Below, piece after piece: positions 24,087-32,798 of a DNA stretch of 64,000 bases. The notes under the pieces were generated by a model. It was not told the origin of the DNA, ran no database searches, and saw only the letters and a program-made list of their open reading frames with translations. The stretch spans positions 28,007 to 92,006 of the forward strand of contig NZ_NMQW01000004.1 of assembly GCF_002234615.1 (NCBI RefSeq). The letters run 5' to 3'. The position numbers and the translations under genes were made by a program. How positions within the stretch are numbered: position 1 is the stretch's first letter; the number at the start of each line of letters is the position of its first letter. The DNA comes from Paenibacillus rigui. Lineage in GTDB: Bacteria > Bacillota > Bacilli > Paenibacillales > NBRC-103111.

Positions 24087-25454
24087 TCATCCGGGCTCTT
24101 CCGTGTATGCCACCCCTATGCCCAAAGCAGACAACCGTTCAAAATAATCCGGACAAGTCTTGGAAACACAGCCGGGGTCTGCGATTTGGACCCCTTGAAC
24201 CTTCGTACCGATGAGGGATAGCGCCATAGCCATACGGTGATCGTCATGGGAATCCAGCACAGCCGGCTCGGGCCGGCCGGGATACACCGTCAAGCCGTCA
24301 GCATGCTCCTCTACTTGAATGTTAAGCTTGCGTAGCTCCTTGCAGACGGCTGCGATCCGGTCGCACTCGTGGTGTCGAATATGAGCCGCATCCGTCAAGG
24401 TAATCGGCCCGTCGGCGAAGGGAGCCATGGCGGCGATCGTCAAGGTCTGGTCCGACATCCGCTGCATGCTGAGCTGGAAGCCGCCCTTCAGCTGCCCAGT
24501 GCCGGCTACCTCGACAAAGTCCTCCCCACGAATCACGGTACTGCCCATGGGGTCCAGCACATCCAGCAGCTCGATATCAGGCTGGCAGGTCGAGGTACGG
24601 TTTATTCCTTCGATCCGAATCCTCCCTCCGGTCAATGCCGCCAGTGCCCAAAAGTAACAGCACGCAGAAACATCCGGCTCGAGCCGGATAGTCCCCGCCT
24701 GATACCCCCCTGTCGGAACGGTGATGCGCTGCCCTCCTTCCGCAACGGTCGGCGTCACACCGAACATGCCCATCATATCGAGCGTCATCTGCACATAGTC
24801 GCGCTGCACCACGTCCCCTTCAATGTGCACGCTCAGCGGAGCTTTGGCATAGGGGGCGGATAACAAAACGCCGCTGATGAATTGGCTGGAGGTGGAGCCC
24901 GGAAGCGACACGGTTCCGCCTTGAAGCCCACTCGACTGCAAGACGAACGGCAGGCATAGCTCCTTACGTTCATATGCCAACCGAACACCAAGATGAGACA
25001 ATGCCGTCAAAAGGGGAGCCATCGGCCGTTCTGCCATCCGTCTGCTGCCTGTCAAGGTCCAGCTGCCTTCACCTGCCGCCAGCGCGCCGGGCAAGAAGCG
25101 CGCAACGGTACCTGCAGCTCCTACGTACAATTCACCCGAGGCGATCGGCCAGCTTCCGCCGCAGCCCTCAACGAGAACGGTCGCCCCCTCAAGGATCACT
25201 TTCACGCCGAGCCTTGTTAAGCAATCGATGCACCAATACGAATCGTCGCTTTGCAGGATGCCTTCAATTGTGGAGGTTCCTTTCGCTAATGCCGCCATTA
25301 TCAACGCGCGGTTGGTCATGCTTTTGCTGCCTGCCAGCCGGATGACCCCTTCTACCCTGGCATGGGGAGGACTTAGTGTCACCCGCTGTTTATCATTGTG
25401 TCTGGACCAGGGAGACCTTGCTTCACGATCCGGTGAGTGCTGCAGTGATTTCAT
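24087..25454 (-). CDS. aroA: 3-phosphoshikimate 1-carboxyvinyltransferase (EPSP synthase) with atypical active-site loop
   Basis: A 455-residue EPSP synthase. Substrate-binding motifs AGSKSMTNRA, PGSTSSQFISGVLL, RMSDQTLTIAAMAPFA and DHRMAMALSL are present. The loop that is NAGTAMRP (residues 94-101) in E. coli AroA reads AAGTVARF here: the glycine and threonine are kept, but the proline corresponds to phenylalanine. Changes at that proline are known to affect glyphosate sensitivity. ATG 25454 follows GAGGGG. It is divergent from a LysR regulator and upstream of aroC. Confidence 0.93.
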   Translation of the reverse strand: MKSLQHSPDREARSPWSRHNDKQRVTLSPPHARVEGVIRLAGSKSMTNRALIMAALAKGTSTIEGILQSDDSYWCIDCLTRLGVKVILEGATVLVEGCGGSWPIASGELYVGAAGTVARFLPGALAAGEGSWTLTGSRRMAERPMAPLLTALSHLGVRLAYERKELCLPFVLQSSGLQGGTVSLPGSTSSQFISGVLLSAPYAKAPLSVHIEGDVVQRDYVQMTLDMMGMFGVTPTVAEGGQRITVPTGGYQAGTIRLEPDVSACCYFWALAALTGGRIRIEGINRTSTCQPDIELLDVLDPMGSTVIRGEDFVEVAGTGQLKGGFQLSMQRMSDQTLTIAAMAPFADGPITLTDAAHIRHHECDRIAAVCKELRKLNIQVEEHADGLTVYPGRPEPAVLDSHDDHRMAMALSLIGTKVQGVQIADPGCVSKTCPDYFERLSALGIGVAYTEEPG

Positions 25455-25566
25455 CCGTTATCCGCCCCTCAAATTGATTTCTTTGCTTACATCCGATTAT
25501 AATGACAGCAATGAAATAGTTGAAATCATCATTTTCGAATCATGACATAGAGGTGGTTTATATCAT

Positions 25567-26445
25567 ATGTTTAATCTGGAATGGTATCGTATTTTTTTGC
25601 AAACGGCCCGTCACGGGAATTTTACAAAAGCGGCTCAAGAGCTGCACATTACCCAGCCTTCGGTTAGCTATGCCATCAAGCAGATGGAGGATCAGTTGGG
25701 ACTGCGGCTGTTTCACCGGCGGTCCAAGGGCGTGGAGCTGACGGAGGAAGGAAAAGCGCTGCTTGCTTATGTAGAGCAGTCTTTCTCTTTATTGGAGGCA
25801 GCGCAAATGCACGTGCAGAGCATGAAGCAGCTGACGGAAGGAGAGCTTCGGATCGGCGCCAGCGATTCCTTGATCAAGCATCTGCTGCTGCCGCAGCTCA
25901 ATGTATTCCATGAAGCGCATCCGGGGATTCGGATCCAGCTATCCCATGGCAAGACGCCTGAAATCGTACAGCGGTTAAAGGAGGGTCACATTGATTGCGC
26001 CCTCCTGCACCTGCCGATCGACGAGCCGGAGCTGGACATACGGACCCTTGCCGTGCTGGAGGATTGCTTTGTCGTCGGGGAGGCGTACCGGGAGCTGGCA
26101 CATCGTGCTCTATCTGCGAAAGCGCTGGTGGAGCTGCCGCTGCTGCTGCTTTCCAAGGGGAGCAGTACGCGGGGATACGTGGAGCAATGGTTTGCAGCCA
26201 AAGGCTTGGCGATGAAGGCCGATATCGAATTGGGAAGCATTGATCTGCTTGCAGAGTTCGCCGTTCTCGGCTACGGGGCTGCCTTTATTACACGTTCCTT
26301 CGTGACGGAGGAGCTTGCCCAAGGGAAGCTGTTCGAGCTTAGGCTGGAGGATGCACTCCCTTCCCGGAGCATCGGCTTCGCCATCCGGCGGGACCGGGAG
26401 CTGTCGCTTGCGGCTGAACGGTTCGTCCGGCTGCTCCGGGGTTAG
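25567..26445 (+). CDS. LysR-family transcriptional regulator
   Basis: A 292-residue LysR protein. The N-terminal winged HTH (WYRIFLQTARHGNFTKAAQELHITQPSVSYAIKQMEDQLGLRLFHRRSKGVELTEEG, cut here only in description) is canonical, followed by a linker helix and a periplasmic-binding-fold sensor half (LRIGASDSLIKHLLLPQL, GYGAAFITRSFV). It is divergent from aroA with a 112-base intergenic region rich in A+T. It probably controls aroA-aroC, though no operator was proven. Confidence 0.92.
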   Translation: MFNLEWYRIFLQTARHGNFTKAAQELHITQPSVSYAIKQMEDQLGLRLFHRRSKGVELTEEGKALLAYVEQSFSLLEAAQMHVQSMKQLTEGELRIGASDSLIKHLLLPQLNVFHEAHPGIRIQLSHGKTPEIVQRLKEGHIDCALLHLPIDEPELDIRTLAVLEDCFVVGEAYRELAHRALSAKALVELPLLLLSKGSSTRGYVEQWFAAKGLAMKADIELGSIDLLAEFAVLGYGAAFITRSFVTEELAQGKLFELRLEDALPSRSIGFAIRRDRELSLAAERFVRLLRG

Positions 26446-26591
26446 CTTTGCAGTCAGGCGGGAGTTTCGGAGGTTCGGAGGTTCGGAAAGTTAGGAAGAT
26501 TCCGTTCATAACCAATTTTTACCTGAACATCCGTCCGGCAAGGGTCTACAATGGTTACTATCGAGTACCTTCTATATAAGGAGATGTAGCG

Positions 26592-27476
26592 TTGTCCCAC
26601 ACGAATAAACCGCGTTTGGAACTGTTGTGTAATGAGCAAAACCAAAAAACAGAGCCAGCGGCCATAGAGGATGACATGGTTACAATGACTGTCAGGAGGC
26701 TCCGGTCTGCCGGCTGCGTCTTTGCCGAGGAAGAGGGCCGGCTGCTCATCTCCGCTGCACGAACGTCCGCCGAGCTTAACGAGATGGTAGACAGGCGAAT
26801 TACCGGCCTGCCCCTCGAATACATTGTGGGTTGGGCGGAATTCTGCGGCTTGCGCATATCCGTGGCATGCGGCGTGTTCGTACCCCGCCGGCGCACTGAA
26901 TGGCTGGCGAGTCAGGCGATTACCCTCTTGCGCCCCTATACCTGCCCCATCGTCGTTGACCTGTGCTGCGGCTCGGGCGCTGTAGGTGCCGCGCTGGCTG
27001 CGCATTTGGGAAGGATCGAGCTATACGCTGCAGATATCGATCCCGCAGCCGTCCGGTGTGCCCGTCGCAACCTCGCCAGCGGCCATGTATTCGAGGGGGA
27101 TCTCTGCGACCCGCTGCCTGTCGGACTGCAAGGCCGCGTTAACGTCCTGACCGCCAACGTCCCCTATGTTCCTACAGAAGCAATTGAGCGGCTCCCTGTG
27201 GAAGCTCGTCTACACGAAGCACGTGCGGCGCTTGACGGAGGGAAGGACGGACTTGACGTCCAGCGAAGAGTCGCGGCTTTGGCACCGTTATGGCTGGCAC
27301 CGGGCGGCCATCTGCTCGTTGAGACGAGTGTGCGGCAGGTACCGCATACCGTCGGGATTTTTGCCCGCAGCGGCCTGATCCCGCAGGTGACTCGTTGCGA
27401 TGAACTGGATGCCACCGTCGTCATCGGAACCAGACCCGCCCTCCAGGACGAATCAAGCGGCCAGCGATTATTGTAG
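26592..27476 (+). CDS. PrmC-like N5-glutamine methyltransferase family protein (NVPY variant)
   Basis: A 294-residue SAM methyltransferase related to PrmC/HemK. It has the PrmC N-domain, LEYIVGWAEFCGL, VPRRRTEWLA, VVDLCCGSGAVGAALA (SAM loop) and YAADIDPAAVRCARRN. The catalytic motif is NVPY (TANVPYVPTEAI) instead of NPPY, as in the PrmC-related TIGR03704 group of unknown substrate. The start is TTG 26592 preceded by AAGGAGATG. It stands alone, not beside prfA, so it is probably not the housekeeping release-factor enzyme. Confidence 0.82.
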   Translation: MSHTNKPRLELLCNEQNQKTEPAAIEDDMVTMTVRRLRSAGCVFAEEEGRLLISAARTSAELNEMVDRRITGLPLEYIVGWAEFCGLRISVACGVFVPRRRTEWLASQAITLLRPYTCPIVVDLCCGSGAVGAALAAHLGRIELYAADIDPAAVRCARRNLASGHVFEGDLCDPLPVGLQGRVNVLTANVPYVPTEAIERLPVEARLHEARAALDGGKDGLDVQRRVAALAPLWLAPGGHLLVETSVRQVPHTVGIFARSGLIPQVTRCDELDATVVIGTRPALQDESSGQRLL

Positions 27477-27563
27477 ACATCCGCCTTTCCCATTTATTTC
27501 ATCTCAACAGGTTATTTTTGCGGGATAAAGGTGAACAATGGGTTACAAGAGGTGATTGCATTG

Positions 27564-27854
27564 ATGCTCCTGTTCATTATCGCAAGCGCAGCGGTTCCCC
27601 TGCTCATGCTGCTCCTCAGAGCCTTTTGGCCCAAGCTCGGAGTCGTCTGGAATATCTTGGCCATCGGCTGCGCGCTTGTGGCAGGACCTATCGTTTCCTA
27701 TGCCGTCTACGGCATCCTGAGAGACAATACCGTATTCATGACCCAAATCCATGCTGTGTTCCTAAATCCGCTGTTCTTGCTGTGCGGCTCTTATTTGGGC
27801 GTTTATTTCATCTATCTACTGATACGGTTCACCGTATACGACAGGGATAAATGA
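27564..27854 (+). CDS. Small three-helix membrane protein, unknown
   Basis: A 96-residue protein with three hydrophobic segments (LLFIIASAAVPLLMLLL, VVWNILAIGCALVAGPIVSYAVYG, FLNPLFLLCGSYLGVYFIYLLI) and a short charged tail (YDRDK). I recognise no family. The start is ambiguous: GTG 27531, TTG 27561 or ATG 27564; the GAGGTG at 27549-27554 favours the last two. It is 87 bases downstream of the methyltransferase and converges with the GH2 gene. Confidence 0.65.
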   Translation: MLLFIIASAAVPLLMLLLRAFWPKLGVVWNILAIGCALVAGPIVSYAVYGILRDNTVFMTQIHAVFLNPLFLLCGSYLGVYFIYLLIRFTVYDRDK

Positions 27855-27878
27855 TTAGCGCTTGGGCTGGGCGCAGCG

Positions 27879-27914
27879 AAAAAAAGCCAATGACCCTTAT
27901 CGGTCCTTGGCTTA
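27879..27914 (-). terminator. Terminator of the GH2 gene
   Basis: On the minus strand AAGCCAAGGACC and GGTCATTGGCTT pair (one bulge/mismatch region) and are followed by seven T. It starts about 8 bases after the GH2 stop. Confidence 0.85.
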
Positions 27915-27921
27915 TCTCCTA

Positions 27922-29694
27922 TTAAATGCGAATATTCCCGCCAAAAATCCGCTTCAGCTCCTCCAGCGGCACCTTCGGTGTCCGGTCGTAGGTCAGCAGG
28001 CCGTTAATTTCCTGCTCCACATCCGTCAATTGGGTATAGCAAATCCCTTGAACATGCGGCGACTGGAGCAGCGGCTCCACGACGTCGGCCAGCTTTTGAA
28101 GAAAATCGTCTTCATTGTGGGCACCTGAGTAGCCCCAGCCTTCCCATTCACTTTTCTTGAAGGCGATGCCTCCGAATTCGGTCACCAGAATCGGCTGTCC
28201 CTGGTAGGCCGTCCCTCCGACCAGCACCTGGCGGCGGTGCGGCTTCGGCCCCAGCGTCTTCTCCAGCGTAGCATAGCGCGCTTCCAAGTCTTCCCGCTGC
28301 CACTGGTAATCGTGAATCGTGACCAAATCCGTGCTCATGCTCTCCCAGCCGTCATTGGACACGACCAAGCGGGTATCGTCCAGCGACTTGGTCATGTGAT
28401 ACATGGCTAACGCATGCTGCTGCTGGCGCTTGTCGACTAGAATGTTGGGAACGCCCCAGCTTTCATTGAGCGGAACCCACACCACGATACACGGGTGATT
28501 ATAATCCCGCTCCACCGCTTCCTGCCATTCCCGGGTCACCTTGTGCACATAGGCTTCGGAGTAAGCATACGCATTCGCCATTTCCCCCCATACCAGATAG
28601 CCCAGCCGGTCCGCCCAGTACATGAACCTGGGATCCTCAACCTTCTGATGCTTGCGTGCTCCGTTAAAACCCATTGCCTTCGCCAGCTCAATATCCTGCT
28701 TCAACGCTTCATCGCTCGGAGCGGTTAGAACGCCATCCGGAAAGTACCCCTGATCCAGAATGAGACGCATGAAATATTCCCGGTTGTTAAGCATCAGCTT
28801 GCCGGCCTCAACCGAAATTTTGCGCATACCGAAGTAGCTGTCCAGACGATCCACCTGACGGCCATCGACATACAGCGTAAGGGTTACGTCGTACAAATTC
28901 GGCCGTTCCGGTGACCACCAGCGCCCCAAGCCATGGTCGTTAAAGTCCTGAAGACGAACGGTACGAGTCTCTTCCGCTTGCTGAAAGGTGAAGGTCGTGC
29001 TGCTCGCATACTCATCCTTGAAGCGGATATCGACTTTCGCCTCTACCCGGCTTCCGGCAGCAGCGGGGGCTTGATTCAAAAAGGCTCGGATTTCAATCTC
29101 GTTGGTATCGATATCCGGTTTGAACTTCAGCTTCTCAACGTACAAGCCCGATACAGGCTCCAGCCATACCGTTTGCCAAATGCCGGTCGTCCGGGTGTAA
29201 AAGATCGAGGCCGAATTCTCCTTCCAATACTGCTTGCCCCGCGGCAGCGTAACATCCCGGCTGTAATCCTCAGCACGCACCACCAGCACATTATCGCCGT
29301 CCGTCAGTGCCATCGTAATATCTGCATGAAAAGGCGTATGTCCTCCCTCATGGGATGCCACGAGCTGACCGTTCACCCACACGGTGGCCGAATAATCGAC
29401 AGCGCCGAAATGCAAAAGCATTCGCTTCCCCGCCCACTCGTCGGGAACGGCAAACGTACGGCGATACCACACCAAATCGTGAAAATCCGTCTCGCCGATA
29501 CCGCTCAGCTTACTTTGAAAGGCAAAGGGTACTTGAACCGTCCGGGTAAAAGCCCGCTGTCCCCTGCCCCATTGCTCCGAGTCTCCCGCCCGGTTATCAT
29601 CAAACTCTAATTCCCACGGTCCGTTCAAATTCATCCAGGCTTCCCTTACAAGCTGAGGTCGCGGATATTCCGGTCGCAGTACGGGTTGTGTCAT
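27922..29694 (-). CDS. Glycoside hydrolase family 2 protein
   Basis: A 590-residue GH2 enzyme with the order: sugar-binding jelly roll (WYRRTFAVPDEW, HFGAVDYSATVWVNG, HEGGHTPFHADIT), Ig-like domain, and (beta/alpha)8 catalytic domain. The acid/base is E411 in LNESWG and the nucleophile E506 in VTEFGG. Length and lack of a signal peptide suggest an intracellular beta-galactosidase or beta-glucuronidase-like enzyme. The substrate is not fixed by sequence. It is divergent from an ArsR-type regulator and has its own promoter and terminator. Confidence 0.92.
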   Translation of the reverse strand: MTQPVLRPEYPRPQLVREAWMNLNGPWELEFDDNRAGDSEQWGRGQRAFTRTVQVPFAFQSKLSGIGETDFHDLVWYRRTFAVPDEWAGKRMLLHFGAVDYSATVWVNGQLVASHEGGHTPFHADITMALTDGDNVLVVRAEDYSRDVTLPRGKQYWKENSASIFYTRTTGIWQTVWLEPVSGLYVEKLKFKPDIDTNEIEIRAFLNQAPAAAGSRVEAKVDIRFKDEYASSTTFTFQQAEETRTVRLQDFNDHGLGRWWSPERPNLYDVTLTLYVDGRQVDRLDSYFGMRKISVEAGKLMLNNREYFMRLILDQGYFPDGVLTAPSDEALKQDIELAKAMGFNGARKHQKVEDPRFMYWADRLGYLVWGEMANAYAYSEAYVHKVTREWQEAVERDYNHPCIVVWVPLNESWGVPNILVDKRQQQHALAMYHMTKSLDDTRLVVSNDGWESMSTDLVTIHDYQWQREDLEARYATLEKTLGPKPHRRQVLVGGTAYQGQPILVTEFGGIAFKKSEWEGWGYSGAHNEDDFLQKLADVVEPLLQSPHVQGICYTQLTDVEQEINGLLTYDRTPKVPLEELKRIFGGNIRI

Positions 29695-29776
29695 AGGAAT
29701 ACTCCCTCTCCATGAGTTAATTCAATAAGTTAATTAATTGATTAACTAAATTACTAAAACATTAACGTTTAACAAC

Positions 29777-29805
29777 ATAGTATAAAGCATTTGCCATATT
29801 GTCAA
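29777..29805 (-). promoter_or_regulatory. SigA-type promoter of the GH2 gene with adjacent repeat operators
   Basis: On the minus strand TTGACA (29805-29800) and TACTAT (29782-29777) are separated by 17 bases. Between it and the GH2 start lie repeated TTAAT-type words (29714-29748), and another TTGATTAGTTAAC stands at 29814-29826 before the ArsR-type gene. These are likely operators for the divergent regulator. Confidence 0.65.
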
Positions 29806-29866
29806 TGTAAAAGTTGATTAGTTAACTTATAAGTTATACAATGGAACCAAACAGGAGCGTGAGCAG

Positions 29867-30781
29867 ATGAAGCTGGATGTTACCACGAAAAATATGAACG
29901 TACTCGAATGCTTCTCATCCGAGACGAGAGTGCGCATGATTGAGCTGCTGAATAAAGGACCTTACAACATCGGCGAATTGGCCGAGGCTCTTGGCGTTTC
30001 GTCCGCCATCGTCACCAAGCATGTTCAAAAGCTGGAGGAGGCAGGCATCGTTGTTACGGAGAGCCTGGTCGGCAAGAGAGGAACGCAGAAGCGCTGCTCA
30101 TTGAAGCTGGAGCAGCTGATGCTGCAGCTAAGAACAAGCGCACCGGAGGCCATGAGCGATACTAGCTTTTATTCGGTGGAGCTGCCGATCGGGCAATATA
30201 TCCGCCATGGCGTCAAGCCGACGTGCGGGCTGCTCTCCCCGGAGAAACGGATCGGCATGATGGACGATCCCCGGTATTTTGACGATCCGGAGCATATTCA
30301 AGCGGAGCTTCTCTGGTTTGGGAGCGGGTATGTTGAATACCGGATACCGAACTACTTGGTCGGACAGGCGGAAGCGAGGAGCATGACGATTTCCCTGGAA
30401 ATTTGCTCGGAGGCACCGAGCTATAACGAGAATTGGCCGTCGGACATCACTTTCTCGATCAACGGGATCGAGGTGGCGATGTGGACATGTCCGGGGGACT
30501 TCGGAAGCAAGCGGGGCATTTACACGCCGGATTGGTGGACAGATACGCAGTACGGTCTCCATAAGACCCTATCGGTCACGCCCAAAGGCTCTTTCATCGA
30601 TGGCGTTCGCGTATCGGATAAGACGATCAAGGATCTTGAGGTCAAAGCAGGGCGGGAGATTTTGTTCCGAATCGCCTGTCACGAAACCGCTGTACACTGC
30701 GGCGGCGTCAGCTTGTTCGGCAAAGGCTTCGGCAATTATCCGCAAGACATTCATGTCGTGATCCAGGATGACAGTAAATAA
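29867..30781 (+). CDS. ArsR-type HTH regulator with a C-terminal ligand domain
   Basis: A 304-residue regulator. Residues about 10-75 form an ArsR winged HTH (SSETRVRMIELLNKGPYNIGELAEALGVSSAIVTKHVQKLEEAGIV). The remaining 200 residues look like a beta-rich domain (VEYRIPNYLVGQAEARSMTISLEIC, ITFSINGIEVAMWTCPGDFG) seen in large ArsR-like regulators next to glycosidases. ATG 29867 follows CAGGAGCG. It probably represses or activates the divergent GH2 gene in response to a sugar derivative. Confidence 0.82.
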   Translation: MKLDVTTKNMNVLECFSSETRVRMIELLNKGPYNIGELAEALGVSSAIVTKHVQKLEEAGIVVTESLVGKRGTQKRCSLKLEQLMLQLRTSAPEAMSDTSFYSVELPIGQYIRHGVKPTCGLLSPEKRIGMMDDPRYFDDPEHIQAELLWFGSGYVEYRIPNYLVGQAEARSMTISLEICSEAPSYNENWPSDITFSINGIEVAMWTCPGDFGSKRGIYTPDWWTDTQYGLHKTLSVTPKGSFIDGVRVSDKTIKDLEVKAGREILFRIACHETAVHCGGVSLFGKGFGNYPQDIHVVIQDDSK

Positions 30782-30784
30782 AAC

Positions 30785-31166
30785 AAACCGGTCGTCCTCC
30801 TAGCAGGACGGCCGTTTCCTCACGGGTAACAATAGGACTCGGATGGAAGCTGCCGTCTTCATAGCCCTGCAGCCACCCAGCTTATCAGGCTGTCCGGGTC
30901 GGGACTCCATCTCATCGCGAATGGATATTCTTGAATCCGATTGTTGTTGTGACAGGCTCTTCCCATGTACGAAACCCGGCCAGCCGGATCGCCATCGCCA
31001 CCAGCTCCGCTCGGGTTACAAGCTGCTCCGGCTTGAAGCGGCCATCACCGTGTCCCTCTGCGCTGCGAACATTCGAAACATCCACCCCTGTAGGGATCAT
31101 TGCAGTGAGCATGAAGCTTGTCAAAAGCAGAATCGCAATGCTGCTGTATTTTCGAGATCGATACAT
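30785..31166 (-). pseudogene. Decayed exported SLH-domain protein
   Basis: The frame starts at ATG 31166 with a signal peptide (YSSIAILLLTSFMLTAMIPTG) and an SLH end motif (GRFKPEQLVTRAELVAMAIRLAGF). It stops at TGA 30912 after 84 codons. Beyond that stop, the same frame continues past TGA and TAA codons into AGWLQGYEDGSFHPSP and VTREETAVLL, a second SLH repeat. The gene is therefore broken by nonsense mutations, with the SLH pattern still readable to about 30785. A short product of 84 residues could still be made. Confidence 0.75.
30787..30816 (+). terminator. Terminator of the ArsR-type gene
   Basis: CGGTCGTCCT and AGGACGGCCG form a ten-base stem (one wobble), followed by TTTCCT. It lies within the tail of the SLH pseudogene on the opposite strand. 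Confidence 0.65.
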
Positions 31167-31243
31167 CTCCTCCCCCCCTTCCTGCCTCTGTTCTCCCTTT
31201 TGCTTTGCCACACACCGTTGAGCGAATCGCTCGCTTGCCTCCA

Positions 31244-32599
31244 TCATCTTCGTTCAACCGTAACCCAAATCCCTCCCTTGGGCGATAGCGTCAGCAGCGC
31301 TTCGGGAACGGCCGGCGGGTGATTCGGAATCGGACGGAGGCGGAATTTTTGACCGATTGCCGCTATAATAATGACCATTTCCAGCATGGCAAAATGATTG
31401 CCAATGCATGACCTTGGGCCCGCCCCGAAGGGAAAATAAGCCATAAGCGGCAAGGATTTAACATGAGCATTCTCAAAGCGCTCCGGGCAAAACGTCTCGG
31501 GATCCTCGAAATAATCGGCACTCATATGAAGCGGATAAGGACTAATCATCAACGCATCGCCACGGCGGAGCTGCAGGCTGCCTACTCTCGTATCGGCCAG
31601 CGCCGAACGCATGGTAAGGTAGCCGGCCGGCCGCAGTCGGAGCGTCTCCCAAAGTACATTTTGCGTATAAACCAGATCACCGAAATGATCTGCAGTCGGC
31701 AGATCCCCGCCAAGTACACGGCTCCATTCCTGCAGCAGCTTTTCCTCGATGTCAGGCCTTCTCATAATAAAATCAAACGCCCACGCCAGGGTATGAGCGG
31801 TTGTTTCATGTCCGGCCAGAAACATCGTCATTAATTCGTCGCGAAGCTGACGATCCGACATCCGGGTTTGATCCGTCTCATCCACGGCGTTCATAAGCAC
31901 GGATAACAAATCCTCCCGCCCATCGCCTTCTTGGTTTATTTTTCGGTTTGCAATGATGCTGTATACAATTTCATCCAATTTGCGTAAGGCTGCTGTATAT
32001 TCCCGATTTTGCCGGGTTGGGATTAACAGCGGTAAGCGGACCAGAGACCGGATCTTTTCGGTCGCGATGCGATTAATGGAATCGAACGCTCCCTTAATCT
32101 GCTGCAAGATTTCGCCTGAATCGTAGCTAAACATCGTCCTGGCTATAATGTCGAATGTAATGGAGAACAAATCATACGTTAAGTCCCGGTGCTGGCCATG
32201 AATCCATTTCTCCGTCAAGCTGCTGGCGCTTTGAGCCATCTGCTGCGAATATTTCCGAATATGGCCGCGGGTAAACTTCGGCTGTACCATCCGGCGCTGC
32301 CTATCATGATGGGCACCCTCGCTCATAACAAGCCCTTCTCCGGTGAGCCGCTTGATTTCGTCGAATGCCCCGGCTTTGCTGAAGGCATCCGCCTTCGTCA
32401 CCATAACCTCCTTCAGCATGTCTGGATTGAACACGGCATAAAATCGGTATGGCCCCAGCCGGAACCTCGCATAATCACCATACATATGATGCAGCTGCAG
32501 CATAAACAAAAGCGGATCCTTTCGAAACGCGTTCAATGACCCGCCGATGATTGTCTCTTTCATCAAAGAGCGTTCGACCGTAACTCCCTGTGACATCAT
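31244..32599 (-). CDS. Cytochrome P450
   Basis: A 451-residue P450. The oxygen-binding helix is MFLAGHETTAHTLAW, the K-helix is ETLRLRP, and the haem-cysteine loop is FPFGAGPRSCIGNHFAMLE. There is no membrane anchor and no fused reductase, so it depends on separate redox partners. ATG 32599 follows GGGAGG. The closest pattern is the CYP102-like/CYP4-like fatty-acid or terpenoid group (ERFENAHVKSLPLMAYFPFG); substrate unknown. The next gene upstream on the same strand is a STAND-LuxR regulator, 200 bases away. Confidence 0.93.
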   Translation of the reverse strand: MMSQGVTVERSLMKETIIGGSLNAFRKDPLLFMLQLHHMYGDYARFRLGPYRFYAVFNPDMLKEVMVTKADAFSKAGAFDEIKRLTGEGLVMSEGAHHDRQRRMVQPKFTRGHIRKYSQQMAQSASSLTEKWIHGQHRDLTYDLFSITFDIIARTMFSYDSGEILQQIKGAFDSINRIATEKIRSLVRLPLLIPTRQNREYTAALRKLDEIVYSIIANRKINQEGDGREDLLSVLMNAVDETDQTRMSDRQLRDELMTMFLAGHETTAHTLAWAFDFIMRRPDIEEKLLQEWSRVLGGDLPTADHFGDLVYTQNVLWETLRLRPAGYLTMRSALADTRVGSLQLRRGDALMISPYPLHMSADYFEDPETFCPERFENAHVKSLPLMAYFPFGAGPRSCIGNHFAMLEMVIIIAAIGQKFRLRPIPNHPPAVPEALLTLSPKGGIWVTVERR

Positions 32600-32798
32600 G
32601 GATTCCTCCCTTCGCTGCTGCTTCAAACCTAACCGTAAAATTAGTATGACAGCTTGCGAATCAGATCCATATTATCCGTAAGGATACTTTTGGGGATCCG
32701 AAAGGATAGCATGCAACGCCAAAAAGCCCATCATCTTTTCCAAGACGAATAGGCTTCCTTTACTGCATTCCAACCATCATGTTATGCACGGGCCGCTA

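Noticed and set aside
26470..26490. Short tandem repeat of GGAGGTTC after the LysR gene
   Set aside because: Only two and a half units of eight bases; too short to assign a role.
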